From assembly GCA_031269935.1 (NCBI GenBank), contig JAISYL010000167.1, forward strand, positions 1 to 63,942: a DNA stretch of 63,942 nt. The letters run 5' to 3'. The stretch's first letter is position 1; the number at the start of each line of letters is the position of its first letter. The position numbers and the translations under genes were made by a program. Positions 25,894 to 34,882 of this stretch are shown in pieces. This stretch comes from Planctomycetota bacterium (GTDB lineage: Bacteria; Planctomycetota; SZUA-567). A model generated the notes under the pieces. That model saw nothing but the letters and a program-made list of their open reading frames with translations. It did no database searches and was not told where the DNA came from.

Positions 25894-26373
25894 ATGTCAG
25901 CCAATGACGCGGTGCCCATGACGGAAGAGGGGATGGCCAGAATAAAGATGGAAATGGCCGAACTGGAACGCAAGCGCCCGCAAATCAAGAGGGCCATCGA
26001 GGAGGCGCGGGAAAAGGGCGATCTCAGGGAAAACGCCGATTATCACGCCTCCCGGGAGGAATTGGCCATGCTCAACGCCCGCATCGCCCAATTGAACGGC
26101 ATGTTGGCGAACGCCGTCATCATTGACACCTCCAGGGCTCCGAAGGACAAGGTGGTTCTTGGCTGCACCGTGACCTTCACCCGCCAAGGCGACGGAAAAA
26201 CGCTGGTGCGAACCATTGTCGGGGCGGGCCAGGCCGATCCGGCCTCCGGCAGGATCCTAGTCACTTCGCCCCTAGCCAAGGCCATGGTGGGGCACGGTCC
26301 GGGCGAAACGGTCACCGCCGATCTTCCGGGCGGCAGCCAGAATATTCATATCGACAAGATTGAATTCGTTTGA
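25894..26373 (+). CDS. greA: Transcription elongation factor GreA
   Basis: 159 residues. Rescues backtracked RNA polymerase by stimulating transcript cleavage. The N-terminal coiled coil carries the acidic tip GDLRENADYHA, followed by the C-terminal FKBP-like domain (VVLGCTVTFTRQGDG, SPLAKAMVGHGPGETV). The ATG with 'gaggtgaacagg' upstream was chosen; the ORF track starts earlier in sequence belonging to the aminotransferase 3' end. It is the last gene of the fusA-greA plus-strand run. Confidence 0.95.
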   Translation: MSANDAVPMTEEGMARIKMEMAELERKRPQIKRAIEEAREKGDLRENADYHASREELAMLNARIAQLNGMLANAVIIDTSRAPKDKVVLGCTVTFTRQGDGKTLVRTIVGAGQADPASGRILVTSPLAKAMVGHGPGETVTADLPGGSQNIHIDKIEFV

Positions 26374-26591
26374 GGGAGGTCATTCCAAGTAAAACATGCC
26401 TCGATAGCCGCGATCCAAAAAAGGCTCGATCTATTCCGATCTTCCGCGCAGGCGTTACGACTGCTCCAATGTCTGGCGGCAGGGCATGTGCCCATCACAG
26501 GAATTGCCGGGCAACCTCAAAGCGCCTATCAGGAATCCCTCTTTGCTTGTATAAGTAATGAATCCGATCTTCCGCCTTGCCGATTCGGCAG

Positions 26592-27503
26592 TTATTCCTC
26601 CTTCCCGTAAATTTTACGAAGAATGCATGAAAACCGTTGCGCGATGGGAGGGAGGGGTTCGTCCCCGCGCATCATCAACCCAAGTTCCTGGGGAAAGGGT
26701 TTCGCCTCGTCAAGCGCGATTGAAGTTAAATATCCCGCCTTGCGTTCGGCATTGATGAGTTCGGGCGCCATGAGGGAAACATGGTCCGTCATCATGATTA
26801 TGGCCTTGATTCCGGGAACGGAATTCGTTGAGATGTTGGGCATTGGCCAGGGAACGGAGTTGTTCATAAAAAGGGACTCGATATTTCGCCTGAATACGCT
26901 GCCCCGCGCCGGCAAAACCCATTTTACCCCGGAAAGTTCCAGCAGCGACACCGACTTCCTTTGGGCCAATGGATGTTCGGCGTGCATAATCAATTCCCAG
27001 GTACTGGAACGGAGGGGAATCGCCTTCAGGTTCCCGTATTCCGGATTGAAGGGAATGCGGCCAACCACCAGATCAATATGCCCCGAACTCAATTCGCGCT
27101 GAAGATCGTCGTCAAGGCCGTCCACCATCGACACCGAGATGTTTGGCCGCTTGTTCACCAAAAGCCCGAGGACGTTCGGCACCATATCCACTGCGGTTAT
27201 GGGCGTGACCCCCACGACCAGCTTTCCCTCTATCCCCTTGGAAAGAAGGTATATCTCCTCTTCCGCGCGTTCCATGAGGCATTCGAGGGCGGCGGCGAAA
27301 GCTTCCAGCCGCCGCCCATAGGAATTAAGACGGGCGCCGTGCCGTCCACGCTCTATGAGTTGCACGCCAAGTTCCCGCTCCAGCATGGCCATGCTCTGGG
27401 ACAGCGCCGGTTGCGAAACATGAATGTTTTCCGCCGCCGCGCTGAAGCTGCCGGCCTTGGCGATGGCAAGAAATTCAAGCAATCTGCGGGGTTCGACCGC
27501 CAT
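26592..27503 (-). CDS. LysR-family transcriptional regulator
   Basis: 303 residues. N-terminal winged helix-turn-helix (LLEFLAIAKAGSFSAAAENI, VSQPALSQSMAMLERELGV), a linker helix and a periplasmic-binding-like effector domain (KLVVGVTPITAVDMVP). It lies at the downstream end of the minus-strand catabolic island and is the only regulator in it, so it probably controls the island. Two T-N11-A boxes of LysR type occur in promoters at ~39000 and ~40020. The effector is unknown, most likely an island substrate or intermediate. Confidence 0.93.
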   Translation of the reverse strand: MAVEPRRLLEFLAIAKAGSFSAAAENIHVSQPALSQSMAMLERELGVQLIERGRHGARLNSYGRRLEAFAAALECLMERAEEEIYLLSKGIEGKLVVGVTPITAVDMVPNVLGLLVNKRPNISVSMVDGLDDDLQRELSSGHIDLVVGRIPFNPEYGNLKAIPLRSSTWELIMHAEHPLAQRKSVSLLELSGVKWVLPARGSVFRRNIESLFMNNSVPWPMPNISTNSVPGIKAIIMMTDHVSLMAPELINAERKAGYLTSIALDEAKPFPQELGLMMRGDEPLPPIAQRFSCILRKIYGKEE

Positions 27504-27790
27504 ATATTTTTTTCTTTCCTTTTGGCACGGCCGGTAATGCGCTAACGTCTTGCGCGCCCGTTGCGCGGAAAAGGTTTTTCACAACCGGCGGATTGGGTAC
27601 GGTCAAATGAACGGGGAGGGAGGAAGCGCCATTTTCACAGCGCGCGAGACGGTGCGTCCCCTAGAAATCCTTGACGGGGGGACGCGTTCAAAAGGCGGCG
27701 GGATTTCCTGCTTTCGCGGGCATCTTCGCGCGATCCGCCCAAGTATACCATCTCGACCGGCGGTTGTCCAGAAGTATGCGCCCGGAGTCA
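27504..27790. other. Intergenic region between LysR gene and TRAP permease gene
   Basis: 287 bp with no credible ORF and no clear hairpin terminator. An A/T tract 'atatatttttttctttcc' overlaps the upstream edge of the LysR gene. Confidence 0.4.
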
Positions 27791-29098
27791 TCAGACCAGG
27801 CTGGGCAGCCAGAGGGCCATGGCCGGAAACGCCATTGTCAACCCCATCGCGGCCAAGGTAATGAAAATATAGGGTACGGCGGAAAGAATAACCTCATGAA
27901 GCCCAACGTCGGGCGGAGTGACGCCCTTCATCACGAATAACAGCATGCCGAAGGGGGGAGTGATCTGTCCGACCTCGATATTCAACAGCATCAGCGTCGC
28001 GAACCAGATCGGGTCGAAGCCAAGCCTGGCCGCGATAGGCAGAAACACCGGGATGCTGATTAAGATGATGGACATGCTTTCCATGAAAGTGCCCATGAAA
28101 AGAACGATTATCTGCATGAATACGATCACCATCATCGGCGCCATGTTCAGCCGTTCGACGAAGGAGAAAAGTCCGTTCGTCGCCCCGGTGAAGGCGAGAA
28201 TGCTGCTGAACGATTTCGCCGCCGCGATGATCATGAAAACCATCACCGTGACGCTGGTGGTGCCCATCAACGACCTTTTGACGACCTGAAAACTCGCTTT
28301 TCGTTCGAGAAGGGCGACCAGAAACGCGGCCACGGTTCCCGATGCGGCCGCCTCGGAAGCCGTGGCGACGCCGAGGAGGATCAGCCCTATGACCATGAAA
28401 ATGATGAATGCAATCGGAATGAGATGCCGGACGGCGAACGCGAGTTTCCTGGCGAGCGGGATCCGTTCGGCCGCGAAGCGAGGAGCCGCGGCCGGATTGA
28501 ATACCGCCGTCAAAATGATGTATGCGCAAATTATGACGCCGATTGCCAGCCCCGGGATGACGCCGGCGACAAGAATTTTGCTGACCGACAACTGCGCCAC
28601 CGTCGCCATGATGACGGCCATGGCCGAGGGGGGAATAAGCATCGCCAGGCCGCCCACCCCGAGAATCGGGCCAACCGACATGGCAATGGAATAACCGCGC
28701 TTCCTCATCTCTGGAACCAGGATGCTGCCGAGCATGGCGGTATTGGCCATGGTCGAGCCGCTGGTTGCGGCGAAAATGACGCCGCACAGCGAGGCGACGA
28801 GGCTGAGGCGCCCCGGCAGGCGTCCAAGCCACATGTCAATAACCTTGATCGCGTTGTCGGCTATGCCGGAATGAAACATCAACTCCCCCATCAGGATGAA
28901 CAGGGGCACCGGAATAAGGGTGAACGAACACAACGAACTGAATATGGAAACAGACATGTTGAACAGGCCGGGCGTTCCCATCAGGGCGTACAGGCCAATG
29001 CTGTTGACCAGCAGGAAGGAAAACGCCACCGGGAAGCCGGTCGCCAGCACGGCAATCAATCCGCCCAGAAACAGGAGCAGAACGTGCCACCACTCCAT
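27791..29098 (-). CDS. dctM: TRAP transporter large permease, DctM type (system 2)
   Basis: A 435-residue inner-membrane subunit with about 12 predicted helices that carries the substrate with sodium. Family segments: GFPVAFSFLLVNSIGL, IPVPLFILMGELM, FAATSGSTMANTAMLGSILVPEM, IPPSAMAVIMA and GQITPPFGMLLFV. The start ATG 29098 is 6 nt after 'ggaggg'; the ATG at 29104 overlaps the dctQ stop but has no spacing. It is directly downstream of dctQ2, but no dctP is adjacent; the most distant binding protein of the island (34883) is the likely partner. Confidence 0.92.
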   Translation of the reverse strand: MEWWHVLLLFLGGLIAVLATGFPVAFSFLLVNSIGLYALMGTPGLFNMSVSIFSSLCSFTLIPVPLFILMGELMFHSGIADNAIKVIDMWLGRLPGRLSLVASLCGVIFAATSGSTMANTAMLGSILVPEMRKRGYSIAMSVGPILGVGGLAMLIPPSAMAVIMATVAQLSVSKILVAGVIPGLAIGVIICAYIILTAVFNPAAAPRFAAERIPLARKLAFAVRHLIPIAFIIFMVIGLILLGVATASEAAASGTVAAFLVALLERKASFQVVKRSLMGTTSVTVMVFMIIAAAKSFSSILAFTGATNGLFSFVERLNMAPMMVIVFMQIIVLFMGTFMESMSIILISIPVFLPIAARLGFDPIWFATLMLLNIEVGQITPPFGMLLFVMKGVTPPDVGLHEVILSAVPYIFITLAAMGLTMAFPAMALWLPSLV

Positions 29099-29100
29099 AA

Positions 29101-29661
29101 TCATCCCTCCGAATCGCCTCCCCCGGCGTGGGCGGCCAAGGATTCCGCCAGCGTACCTTCGGGAACGGCTTCGCCGTTTGCGAGAATGCGCCAAGCGGCC
29201 CAGTACTCGCCGAATAGAAGGAGGAATTGACAGGTCAACAGGAAGAATCCTATTGGTATGACGCCGAGTACCCAGCCTTTCGGAACGTCGATGCTGCCCA
29301 CGTCCACCACGCCGCGCCTGATGTGATCCAGGGTCGAGGCGCCGGTGTAATATGTCAACAGGGCGCAAAGCGAGGCTCCGACCGCCTTATGGACCGTTTT
29401 CAAGAGAGCGCGGCTCTTCGGCGATAAATAGTCCTGAACCAGGGTCACCGCAGTGTGCCTCTCCAGGGAAAGCAGCCAAGCCGAACCAAAGAATGTCATG
29501 GCGAGAAGGGAATATTCGCTGAACTGGTTGACCCAGATCGGACCGCGCAGATTGAATAGGCGGCAGGCGATGGTCACTGAAATCATTCCGGTGATGAACA
29601 CCAGCAACGACGCGGATATGCGCGCCAGCCAGGAGCATATCTGTTGAAGCATTCCGGCCAT
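29101..29661 (-). CDS. dctQ: TRAP transporter small permease, DctQ type (system 2)
   Basis: 186 residues with four predicted membrane helices (ASLLVFITGMISVTIACRLF, YSLLAMTFFGSAWLL, a third near SLCALLTYYTG, and GVIPIGFFLLTCQFLLLFG). The region between helices 1 and 2 reads VNQFSEYSL, the usual DctQ position. The ATG has a 'gggagagg' site. Overlaps the dctM2 start region. Confidence 0.9.
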   Translation of the reverse strand: MAGMLQQICSWLARISASLLVFITGMISVTIACRLFNLRGPIWVNQFSEYSLLAMTFFGSAWLLSLERHTAVTLVQDYLSPKSRALLKTVHKAVGASLCALLTYYTGASTLDHIRRGVVDVGSIDVPKGWVLGVIPIGFFLLTCQFLLLFGEYWAAWRILANGEAVPEGTLAESLAAHAGGGDSEG

Positions 29662-29728
29662 GTCGTCCTCTCCCGGAAATCGTAAAGGAATTAGCCTCCC
29701 GCCGAGTCGGCGTCCCGATTCATATTCG

Positions 29729-30658
29729 CTACAAACGAACGTCATAGGAATTTTGAATTATATCAATAAGGCGATACAACGTTTCATTGACAACGGCCCG
29801 CCGGCCCGCCTTCGAGGCGATCTTCGCCACTTCGCCGTTGATGAAGGCGGCCTCGGTGCGGCGGTTCGCCAGCACGTCGTTGAGCATCGAGGGGCGGTGA
29901 TGGCAATGCTCCCGAAATGCGTGATCAAGCATTTCCCGTACTCTCTCCCAACTAGCGTCAACGTCGACGGCCCGCGCCGTTTCCACCGTCTCCCTCGCGG
30001 CAGCATAAGCAAGCTCCCTGCCTCCCCGTTCACCCATCGCTCCAACAGGCAAGCGGACAATGGAGCATATGGCGTTGACGGCCGCGTTGAAGGATGCCTT
30101 TTCCCATATGTATCCGTGGACCTTGGGCGTCGCCTCGCAATTCAAGCCGGCCGATGTAATTTCCTCCGCTATTTTCACCACCCGATCCGTCAACTTGCCG
30201 TCGGCGTTCATAATGACCGTGAAGCTGCTCCCGCGCGAGATGACCGCACCGGGGCCGGCCGGATCCGCCGGATACCCCGTCATACCCATGATTATTCGGT
30301 TCTCCGGCGCGAAGCGCATCATCAGTTCCCGGTTGCCGAGACCGTTCTGCATGGAAAGAAGGAGGGTTTCCGGCAAAATCAAATGCCTCGCCGAGGCAAG
30401 CGCCTCTTCGGAATGAATGGTTTTGGTGAAGAGAATCAGGAGATCGAACCTTCCCGAGATTTCACTCGCGGTTCCCGCCGACACTCGGACGCTGAAGGCG
30501 CCGGCGTCCGTTTCCACGCGGAGGCCATTGGCGTTCAGGCAGTCGATCTGTCGCTTGTCCACATCTATGAACGTCACCTCGTGCCCGATTTTCGCAAGCG
30601 ATCCGCCATAGAGACACCCCATGGCTCCCGCCCCCAACACGGCTACTTTCATACTCAT
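29729..30658 (-). CDS. 2-dehydropantoate 2-reductase-family protein
   Basis: 309 residues of the PanE/ApbA family. NADPH-binding Rossmann motif GAGAMGCLYGGSLAKIGH at the N-terminus, LLILFTKTIHSEEAL, SMQNGLGN and the C-terminal helical domain with KASFNAAVNAICSI. The family reduces a 2-oxo acid to a 2-hydroxy acid. In this catabolic setting it may act on an island intermediate rather than make pantothenate; no other pantothenate genes are near. It lies 22 bp downstream of the dehydrogenase gene. Confidence 0.85.
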   Translation of the reverse strand: MSMKVAVLGAGAMGCLYGGSLAKIGHEVTFIDVDKRQIDCLNANGLRVETDAGAFSVRVSAGTASEISGRFDLLILFTKTIHSEEALASARHLILPETLLLSMQNGLGNRELMMRFAPENRIIMGMTGYPADPAGPGAVISRGSSFTVIMNADGKLTDRVVKIAEEITSAGLNCEATPKVHGYIWEKASFNAAVNAICSIVRLPVGAMGERGGRELAYAAARETVETARAVDVDASWERVREMLDHAFREHCHHRPSMLNDVLANRRTEAAFINGEVAKIASKAGRRAVVNETLYRLIDIIQNSYDVRL

Positions 30659-30680
30659 GGCCGATTCACTTTCCCGCGGA

Positions 30681-31601
30681 TTACAGAGGGCCGCAGGCGT
30701 CGATCATGCTTCGAACCCGTTCCCCGGACGCTTCAAGCGCCGACCGCTCCCCGGCCGACAGAACTACCTCCTCGATTTTGGACCATCCCTCCGCGCCGAA
30801 CCAGACCGGCACTCCCAAGCTTAGTCCAGCCATTCCATATTCTCCATCCAACACCGCCGAGGCCGGGATGGGACCGTCCTGCCCTTTTCCACACAACGCC
30901 CTCAGAACGACGGCCGAGCTTGTCGGCGTCAACCAGGTTGACGACCGGTTGGCGTCCAGGCGCATCTGTTCCGCGAAATAGTTTTTCAAGATCGCATCAA
31001 CCTCCGTTATTTGATCGAAGCGTAAATTGGCTGGCTTGCCGTCGATGGTGGTCATTCCATACAGCGGCACTTGACTCGCGCCGTGCTCCCCCACGACCAT
31101 TCCATCCACCCGACGCATCTCCACCCCCAACACCCTCGACACGGCCCATCGCAACCGTACCGTGTCGTTCCGAGTGAGTCCTATGAAGCGGCGCCTGTCG
31201 CCGCCTAGCTTCCTGTGAAAAACATAATTGAAGACGTCCGTCGGGCAGGTAGCGGTGAAAACAACGGCATCGGGGCAATATTTTCCAATAGCCTCCGCCG
31301 CAGAAACGACTATGTCCCGATTTATCCGCAGAAATTCGTTGCGGGATCCCGCCCTGGGCTGCGGCGCCGAAGCCGCCATAAATACAATATCGCATCCTTC
31401 CAGAAATTCCCAGCCGCCCGAGAAGAATTTCGCGGAACCGGAATCTCCGACCGATTGCTCTATATCCATTCGATGGCTAGTCAGCGGATCGCGCTTTATG
31501 TCGACCATTGCGATTTCATCGAAAAAGCCTTGATGGCCGGCGTGAAAGGCCATGGTCGCGCCGACTCCGCCCGCCGCGCCGATAATGCCGAGTTTATTCA
31601 T
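30681..31601 (-). CDS. Lactate/malate dehydrogenase family protein
   Basis: 306 residues. Rossmann motif GAAGGVGATMAFH, the NAD aspartate region AMVDIKRD, the substrate-loop arginine in ASAPQPRAGS, and the catalytic histidine in VGEHGASQVPLYG; the asparagine/arginine segment reads LTRNDTVRLR. Malate versus lactate versus another 2-hydroxy acid cannot be decided. The ATG at 31601 has 'gggag' 6 nt upstream; ATG at 31613 and the long ORF are alternatives. It lies between dctM1 and the PanE-like gene. Confidence 0.87.
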   Translation of the reverse strand: MNKLGIIGAAGGVGATMAFHAGHQGFFDEIAMVDIKRDPLTSHRMDIEQSVGDSGSAKFFSGGWEFLEGCDIVFMAASAPQPRAGSRNEFLRINRDIVVSAAEAIGKYCPDAVVFTATCPTDVFNYVFHRKLGGDRRRFIGLTRNDTVRLRWAVSRVLGVEMRRVDGMVVGEHGASQVPLYGMTTIDGKPANLRFDQITEVDAILKNYFAEQMRLDANRSSTWLTPTSSAVVLRALCGKGQDGPIPASAVLDGEYGMAGLSLGVPVWFGAEGWSKIEEVVLSAGERSALEASGERVRSMIDACGPL

Positions 31602-31648
31602 TTTTTCTCCCATGGGCACCGTCGCTTCGTCGATATCGCCGTTTTCCC

Positions 31649-32944
31649 CTACCAGGAACGGATAAATTGAACCAATCCCAGGGAAAAGCTTGGGAACAAG
31701 ATTATCAAGGCGAGCGCGGCGAGCATTACTCCGACCCACACCCAAATGGATTTCGCCAGCTTATCGAAGGACGTATCGGTGATGCTTGAAGCCACGAACA
31801 GGTTCACCCCCAATGGAGGTGTAACCAAACCGATTGCCAGGTTCACAATCATGACTATGCCAAAGTGGATCGGGTTTATTCCAAGCCTTGTGACGATGGG
31901 CAACAGAATCGGCGAAAGAATGATGATGGCGCTGATGGCGTCAAGGAAACATCCCACGATCAATAACAGCAGCATAATCAGGACAATGACGATCATCGAA
32001 TTTTGGGAGGCGCCGGTTATGGCCTCCGCGATATACGCCGGAATGCGGTTTATGGAAAGAACGCGGCCAAACGCCGTCGCCATGGATATGATGATCAGTA
32101 CGGTCGCGGAGGTGATGGCCGAACGGCCGATGAGGATCGGGAGTTCCCGCCATTCGAGATCCTTGTAAATGAACTTGCCCACCAGGAAACCATATATTAC
32201 CGCGACGGTGGCGGCTTCGGTCGGGGTGAAAATGCCCCCATAAATGCCTCCGAGGATCAGCCCCGGCATGAAAAGAGCCCACTTGCCGTCCCATAGGCTT
32301 ATAAGGGCGGCGCGAAACGTGGATTTGGGTATTTCGATGCGCGGATACTTATGGACGCGAGAAAACCAGTAGGAATACGCGATGAGAAGCAATCCGATCA
32401 ATATTCCCGGGACGATTCCCGCCAAGAACAGATCGGCCACCGATTGGCCCGCCGACACGCCGTATACCACCATAGGGATGCTTGGAGGGATAATGATGCC
32501 TATCCCGCCGGCCGAGGCGATAAGGCAGGCGGTAAATCGCTTGTCGTATCCCTGGCGCAGCATCTCCGGTACGACCACCCCGCCAATCGCGGCCACGGTG
32601 GCCGGACCGGAACCGGAAATCGCGGCGAAAATACAGCAGGCCACGACCGTGACGATGGCTATGCCGCCGACAATATTGCCGAAAAAGGCGTTAGCGGCGG
32701 CCAGAAGGCGCCTGGATATGCCGCCGCTGCCCATGAGTTCGCCGGCAAGCACAAAGAACGGCACCGCCAATAATGGAAAGGAGTCCAGGGCCATGGTCAT
32801 GCTTTGCACCATGTAGCGGATACCGATCTGCCTCGAATGGGCATTGGCCACAAGCGCCGAGACACCGAGACAGACACTGATGGGAACGCGCAACGCAAGA
32901 CAAACGCCAAGAATGGTGAAGAGAATAAAGGCCGTCACACTCAT
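31649..32944 (-). CDS. dctM: TRAP transporter large permease, DctM type (system 1)
   Basis: 431 residues, about 12 helices. Segments: PLLAVPFFVLAGELMGSGG, CCIFAAISGSGPATVAAIGG, IPPSIPMVVYG, IFTPTEAATVAVIYG and NLAIGLVTPPLGVNLFV. The start overlaps the stop of dctQ1 by one base (taatg) and has a 'ggaaaggcgga' site. It is only moderately similar to the DctM at 27791, so this is not a recent duplication. Confidence 0.93.
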   Translation of the reverse strand: MSVTAFILFTILGVCLALRVPISVCLGVSALVANAHSRQIGIRYMVQSMTMALDSFPLLAVPFFVLAGELMGSGGISRRLLAAANAFFGNIVGGIAIVTVVACCIFAAISGSGPATVAAIGGVVVPEMLRQGYDKRFTACLIASAGGIGIIIPPSIPMVVYGVSAGQSVADLFLAGIVPGILIGLLLIAYSYWFSRVHKYPRIEIPKSTFRAALISLWDGKWALFMPGLILGGIYGGIFTPTEAATVAVIYGFLVGKFIYKDLEWRELPILIGRSAITSATVLIIISMATAFGRVLSINRIPAYIAEAITGASQNSMIVIVLIMLLLLIVGCFLDAISAIIILSPILLPIVTRLGINPIHFGIVMIVNLAIGLVTPPLGVNLFVASSITDTSFDKLAKSIWVWVGVMLAALALIILFPSFSLGLVQFIRSW

Positions 32945-33468
32945 TATTCCGCCTTTCCCGGCGCGGCGGGGGCGGTTGTCTCCGTGCCCCCTTCGGCGGA
33001 GAATTCTCTTACTTTCTCCCATATGCTTTGCGAAAGGCGGAAAAATATCAGTATGAAGCCGGCGGGGAGCGCGCCGTAAACATACCCCATCGATATGTTC
33101 ATGGCGGGCGAGGAGAAATTGGAACCGACGATGAATTGCAGAACCTCGGCCCCCGAATAGGCGACAAACGCCGCGAACACAAGGAAAACGACCTCCGCGA
33201 GTATCGCCATGAACTTGGCCACCCTCGCGGGGAGTAAAAGTAGAAACGCGTCGACGCAGAGATGACGATTTTCCCTGACGGCGAAACCGCTTCCAATGAA
33301 CACCAGCCAAATGCAGAGGTATCGGGACAGCTCCTCCGACCAGGTAATCGATGAATCGAAGACATACCTCAGGATCACCTGAAAGCCGATGATAATCGTC
33401 ATTATCGAAAGCATGGCGATGCAGAGATACTCTTCCCCGTGACGATTCAATTTATCGAATAATTTCAT
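32944..33468 (-). CDS. dctQ: TRAP transporter small permease, DctQ type (system 1)
   Basis: 174 residues, four predicted membrane helices, with the family segment ITWSEELSRYLCIWLVFIGS after helix 1. The C-terminus ends in an Ala/Pro-rich tail. Start chosen at MKLFDKL, preceded by 'gggggagag'. Overlaps dctM1 by one base. Confidence 0.9.
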   Translation of the reverse strand: MKLFDKLNRHGEEYLCIAMLSIMTIIIGFQVILRYVFDSSITWSEELSRYLCIWLVFIGSGFAVRENRHLCVDAFLLLLPARVAKFMAILAEVVFLVFAAFVAYSGAEVLQFIVGSNFSSPAMNISMGYVYGALPAGFILIFFRLSQSIWEKVREFSAEGGTETTAPAAPGKAE

Positions 33469-33602
33469 GGGCTCTCCCCCGGCTGGAACATATTGCCCGG
33501 AATCCCCCGTTGAGCGTCGGCGTCGACGGAAATCCCGGCGCGACATTTTCGCCTCTTCAAAGAAGAAGTCGGCCGGCGTACAATATCGGACTTTGTATAG
33601 CG

Positions 33603-34607
33603 CTATTTCGCGGATGCGGAGACGGCGCGGAAAGCCTCCAACACTTCCGGGGAAACCCGTTGCTTGATGATTTCCAGGGCGGCCGGCTGGGCGATGGAAC
33701 GGATTTTTTGCCTTTCCGGGTCAGAAATGGGGGTGAAGGCGACGCCGTTCTTGACAATCGCCTCAAAGCACTCTCTGTCAATCCGCGCGCTTTCCGCCAT
33801 GTGGTAATCGCTGGCGACCTTTGCCGCACTCCCGACGATTTTTTGCTCGTCCGGTGTCAGGGAATTGTAAAAAGCGAGATTCATGAAGGCGATGTAAGGA
33901 GAGAGGATATGCTTAGAATTCGATATATGCGTCATTGCCTCGAATAATTTCTCCTTGTAAAGCCGCACGTAGGAGTTTTCGGACCCGTCGACGATCCGCT
34001 GTTGAAGGGCGGTGAAAACCTCACCCGTCGCCATGGGCGTGGGATTGGCGCCCAGGGCCTTCCAGAAGGCGACATGGACGGCATTCTCAAGGACCCTAAT
34101 CTTCAGGCCCTTGATGTCATCCGCCTCCTTGATGGCGCGCCGGGTATTGGCCAGTTGCCGGAAACCGCTGTTGTAGTAAATAATCGGCTTTATTCCCGCC
34201 TTGATCATGGATGCCGCCAACTTCCGGCCAAGTTCGCCATTAAGCGCCGTCCACAGATGATCGTCGTCGTTCCACGCGAACGGCATGTCGAGTACATACA
34301 AGTCGGACACCAGCGAGGCAAGATGCGGCGCGCTCGCGAGTGCCATGGTAAGTTCTCCCATCTGGACAGCCGGAGAAGTCGTGGTGTCGTTCCCCAGTTC
34401 GCCATTGGGGAAGATATCGACAGCAATGCCGCCGTTCGACTCCCTTTCTACATGATCCTTGAATTTGACGAACCCGACATGAGTGGCGTCCTCGATTGGA
34501 TCGGGATGGGCAAGCCGGATGACCTTTTGTCCCGCTAGGGAAAAGGATGGAACGATAAAAAAACCAATGACGCACAAGATCAACGCATGCAGGTTTCCTC
34601 TTTTCAT
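33603..34607 (-). CDS. dctP: TRAP transporter substrate-binding protein, DctP type (system 1)
   Basis: 334 residues with a signal peptide (ALILCVIGFFIVPSFSLAG). The DctP fold shows IRLAHPDPIEDATHVGFVKF, VDIFPNGELGND, LYVLDMPFAW, a substrate-arginine region LKIRVLENAVHVAFWKALGA and VDGSENSY. It is followed 134 bp later by dctQ1-dctM1, so this trio is a complete system. Substrates of the family are mostly organic acids. Confidence 0.93.
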   Translation of the reverse strand: MKRGNLHALILCVIGFFIVPSFSLAGQKVIRLAHPDPIEDATHVGFVKFKDHVERESNGGIAVDIFPNGELGNDTTTSPAVQMGELTMALASAPHLASLVSDLYVLDMPFAWNDDDHLWTALNGELGRKLAASMIKAGIKPIIYYNSGFRQLANTRRAIKEADDIKGLKIRVLENAVHVAFWKALGANPTPMATGEVFTALQQRIVDGSENSYVRLYKEKLFEAMTHISNSKHILSPYIAFMNLAFYNSLTPDEQKIVGSAAKVASDYHMAESARIDRECFEAIVKNGVAFTPISDPERQKIRSIAQPAALEIIKQRVSPEVLEAFRAVSASAK

Positions 34608-34621
34608 TTTAATTCTCCATA

Positions 34622-34675
34622 AGTGGACCTTAAAGGAAATAGAGCCAATCGTCGCTCGATTTCCTTTAAAACCTT
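34622..34675. repeat. Short palindromic repeat, family B (copy 3)
   Basis: Arms 'gtggaccttaaaggaaatag' and 'tcgatttcctttaaaacctt' pair as an imperfect hairpin, in the 275-bp gap between the two dctP genes. It lies 15 bp upstream of dctP1. Confidence 0.78.
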
Positions 34676-34761
34676 AAGCGATTTGCTGCAACGGCTTGAT
34701 TTTCGTCTGGCCTGGTTGAAGCCATGAGTTTCACATAATTCATGGCGACTATCCAAAACCC

Positions 34762-34816
34762 GAAAGCTTTAAAGGAAGCCAAACGCGCGGTTTGCTCGAT
34801 TTCCTTTGAAAGTCGA
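34762..34816. repeat. Short palindromic repeat, family B (copy 4)
   Basis: Arms 'aagctttaaaggaagccaaa' and 'tttgctcgatttcctttgaa' pair; 'agtcgac' follows. It is the second family B copy in the same gap, 66 bp downstream of dctP2. Both hairpins could reduce readthrough between the two binding-protein genes. Confidence 0.75.
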
Positions 34817-34882
34817 CTAAATGGCCAATCCTGACAGGCCAAGGTTTAATTAGAACGCCAAGGCCGAAAAATCCAGAGATCG

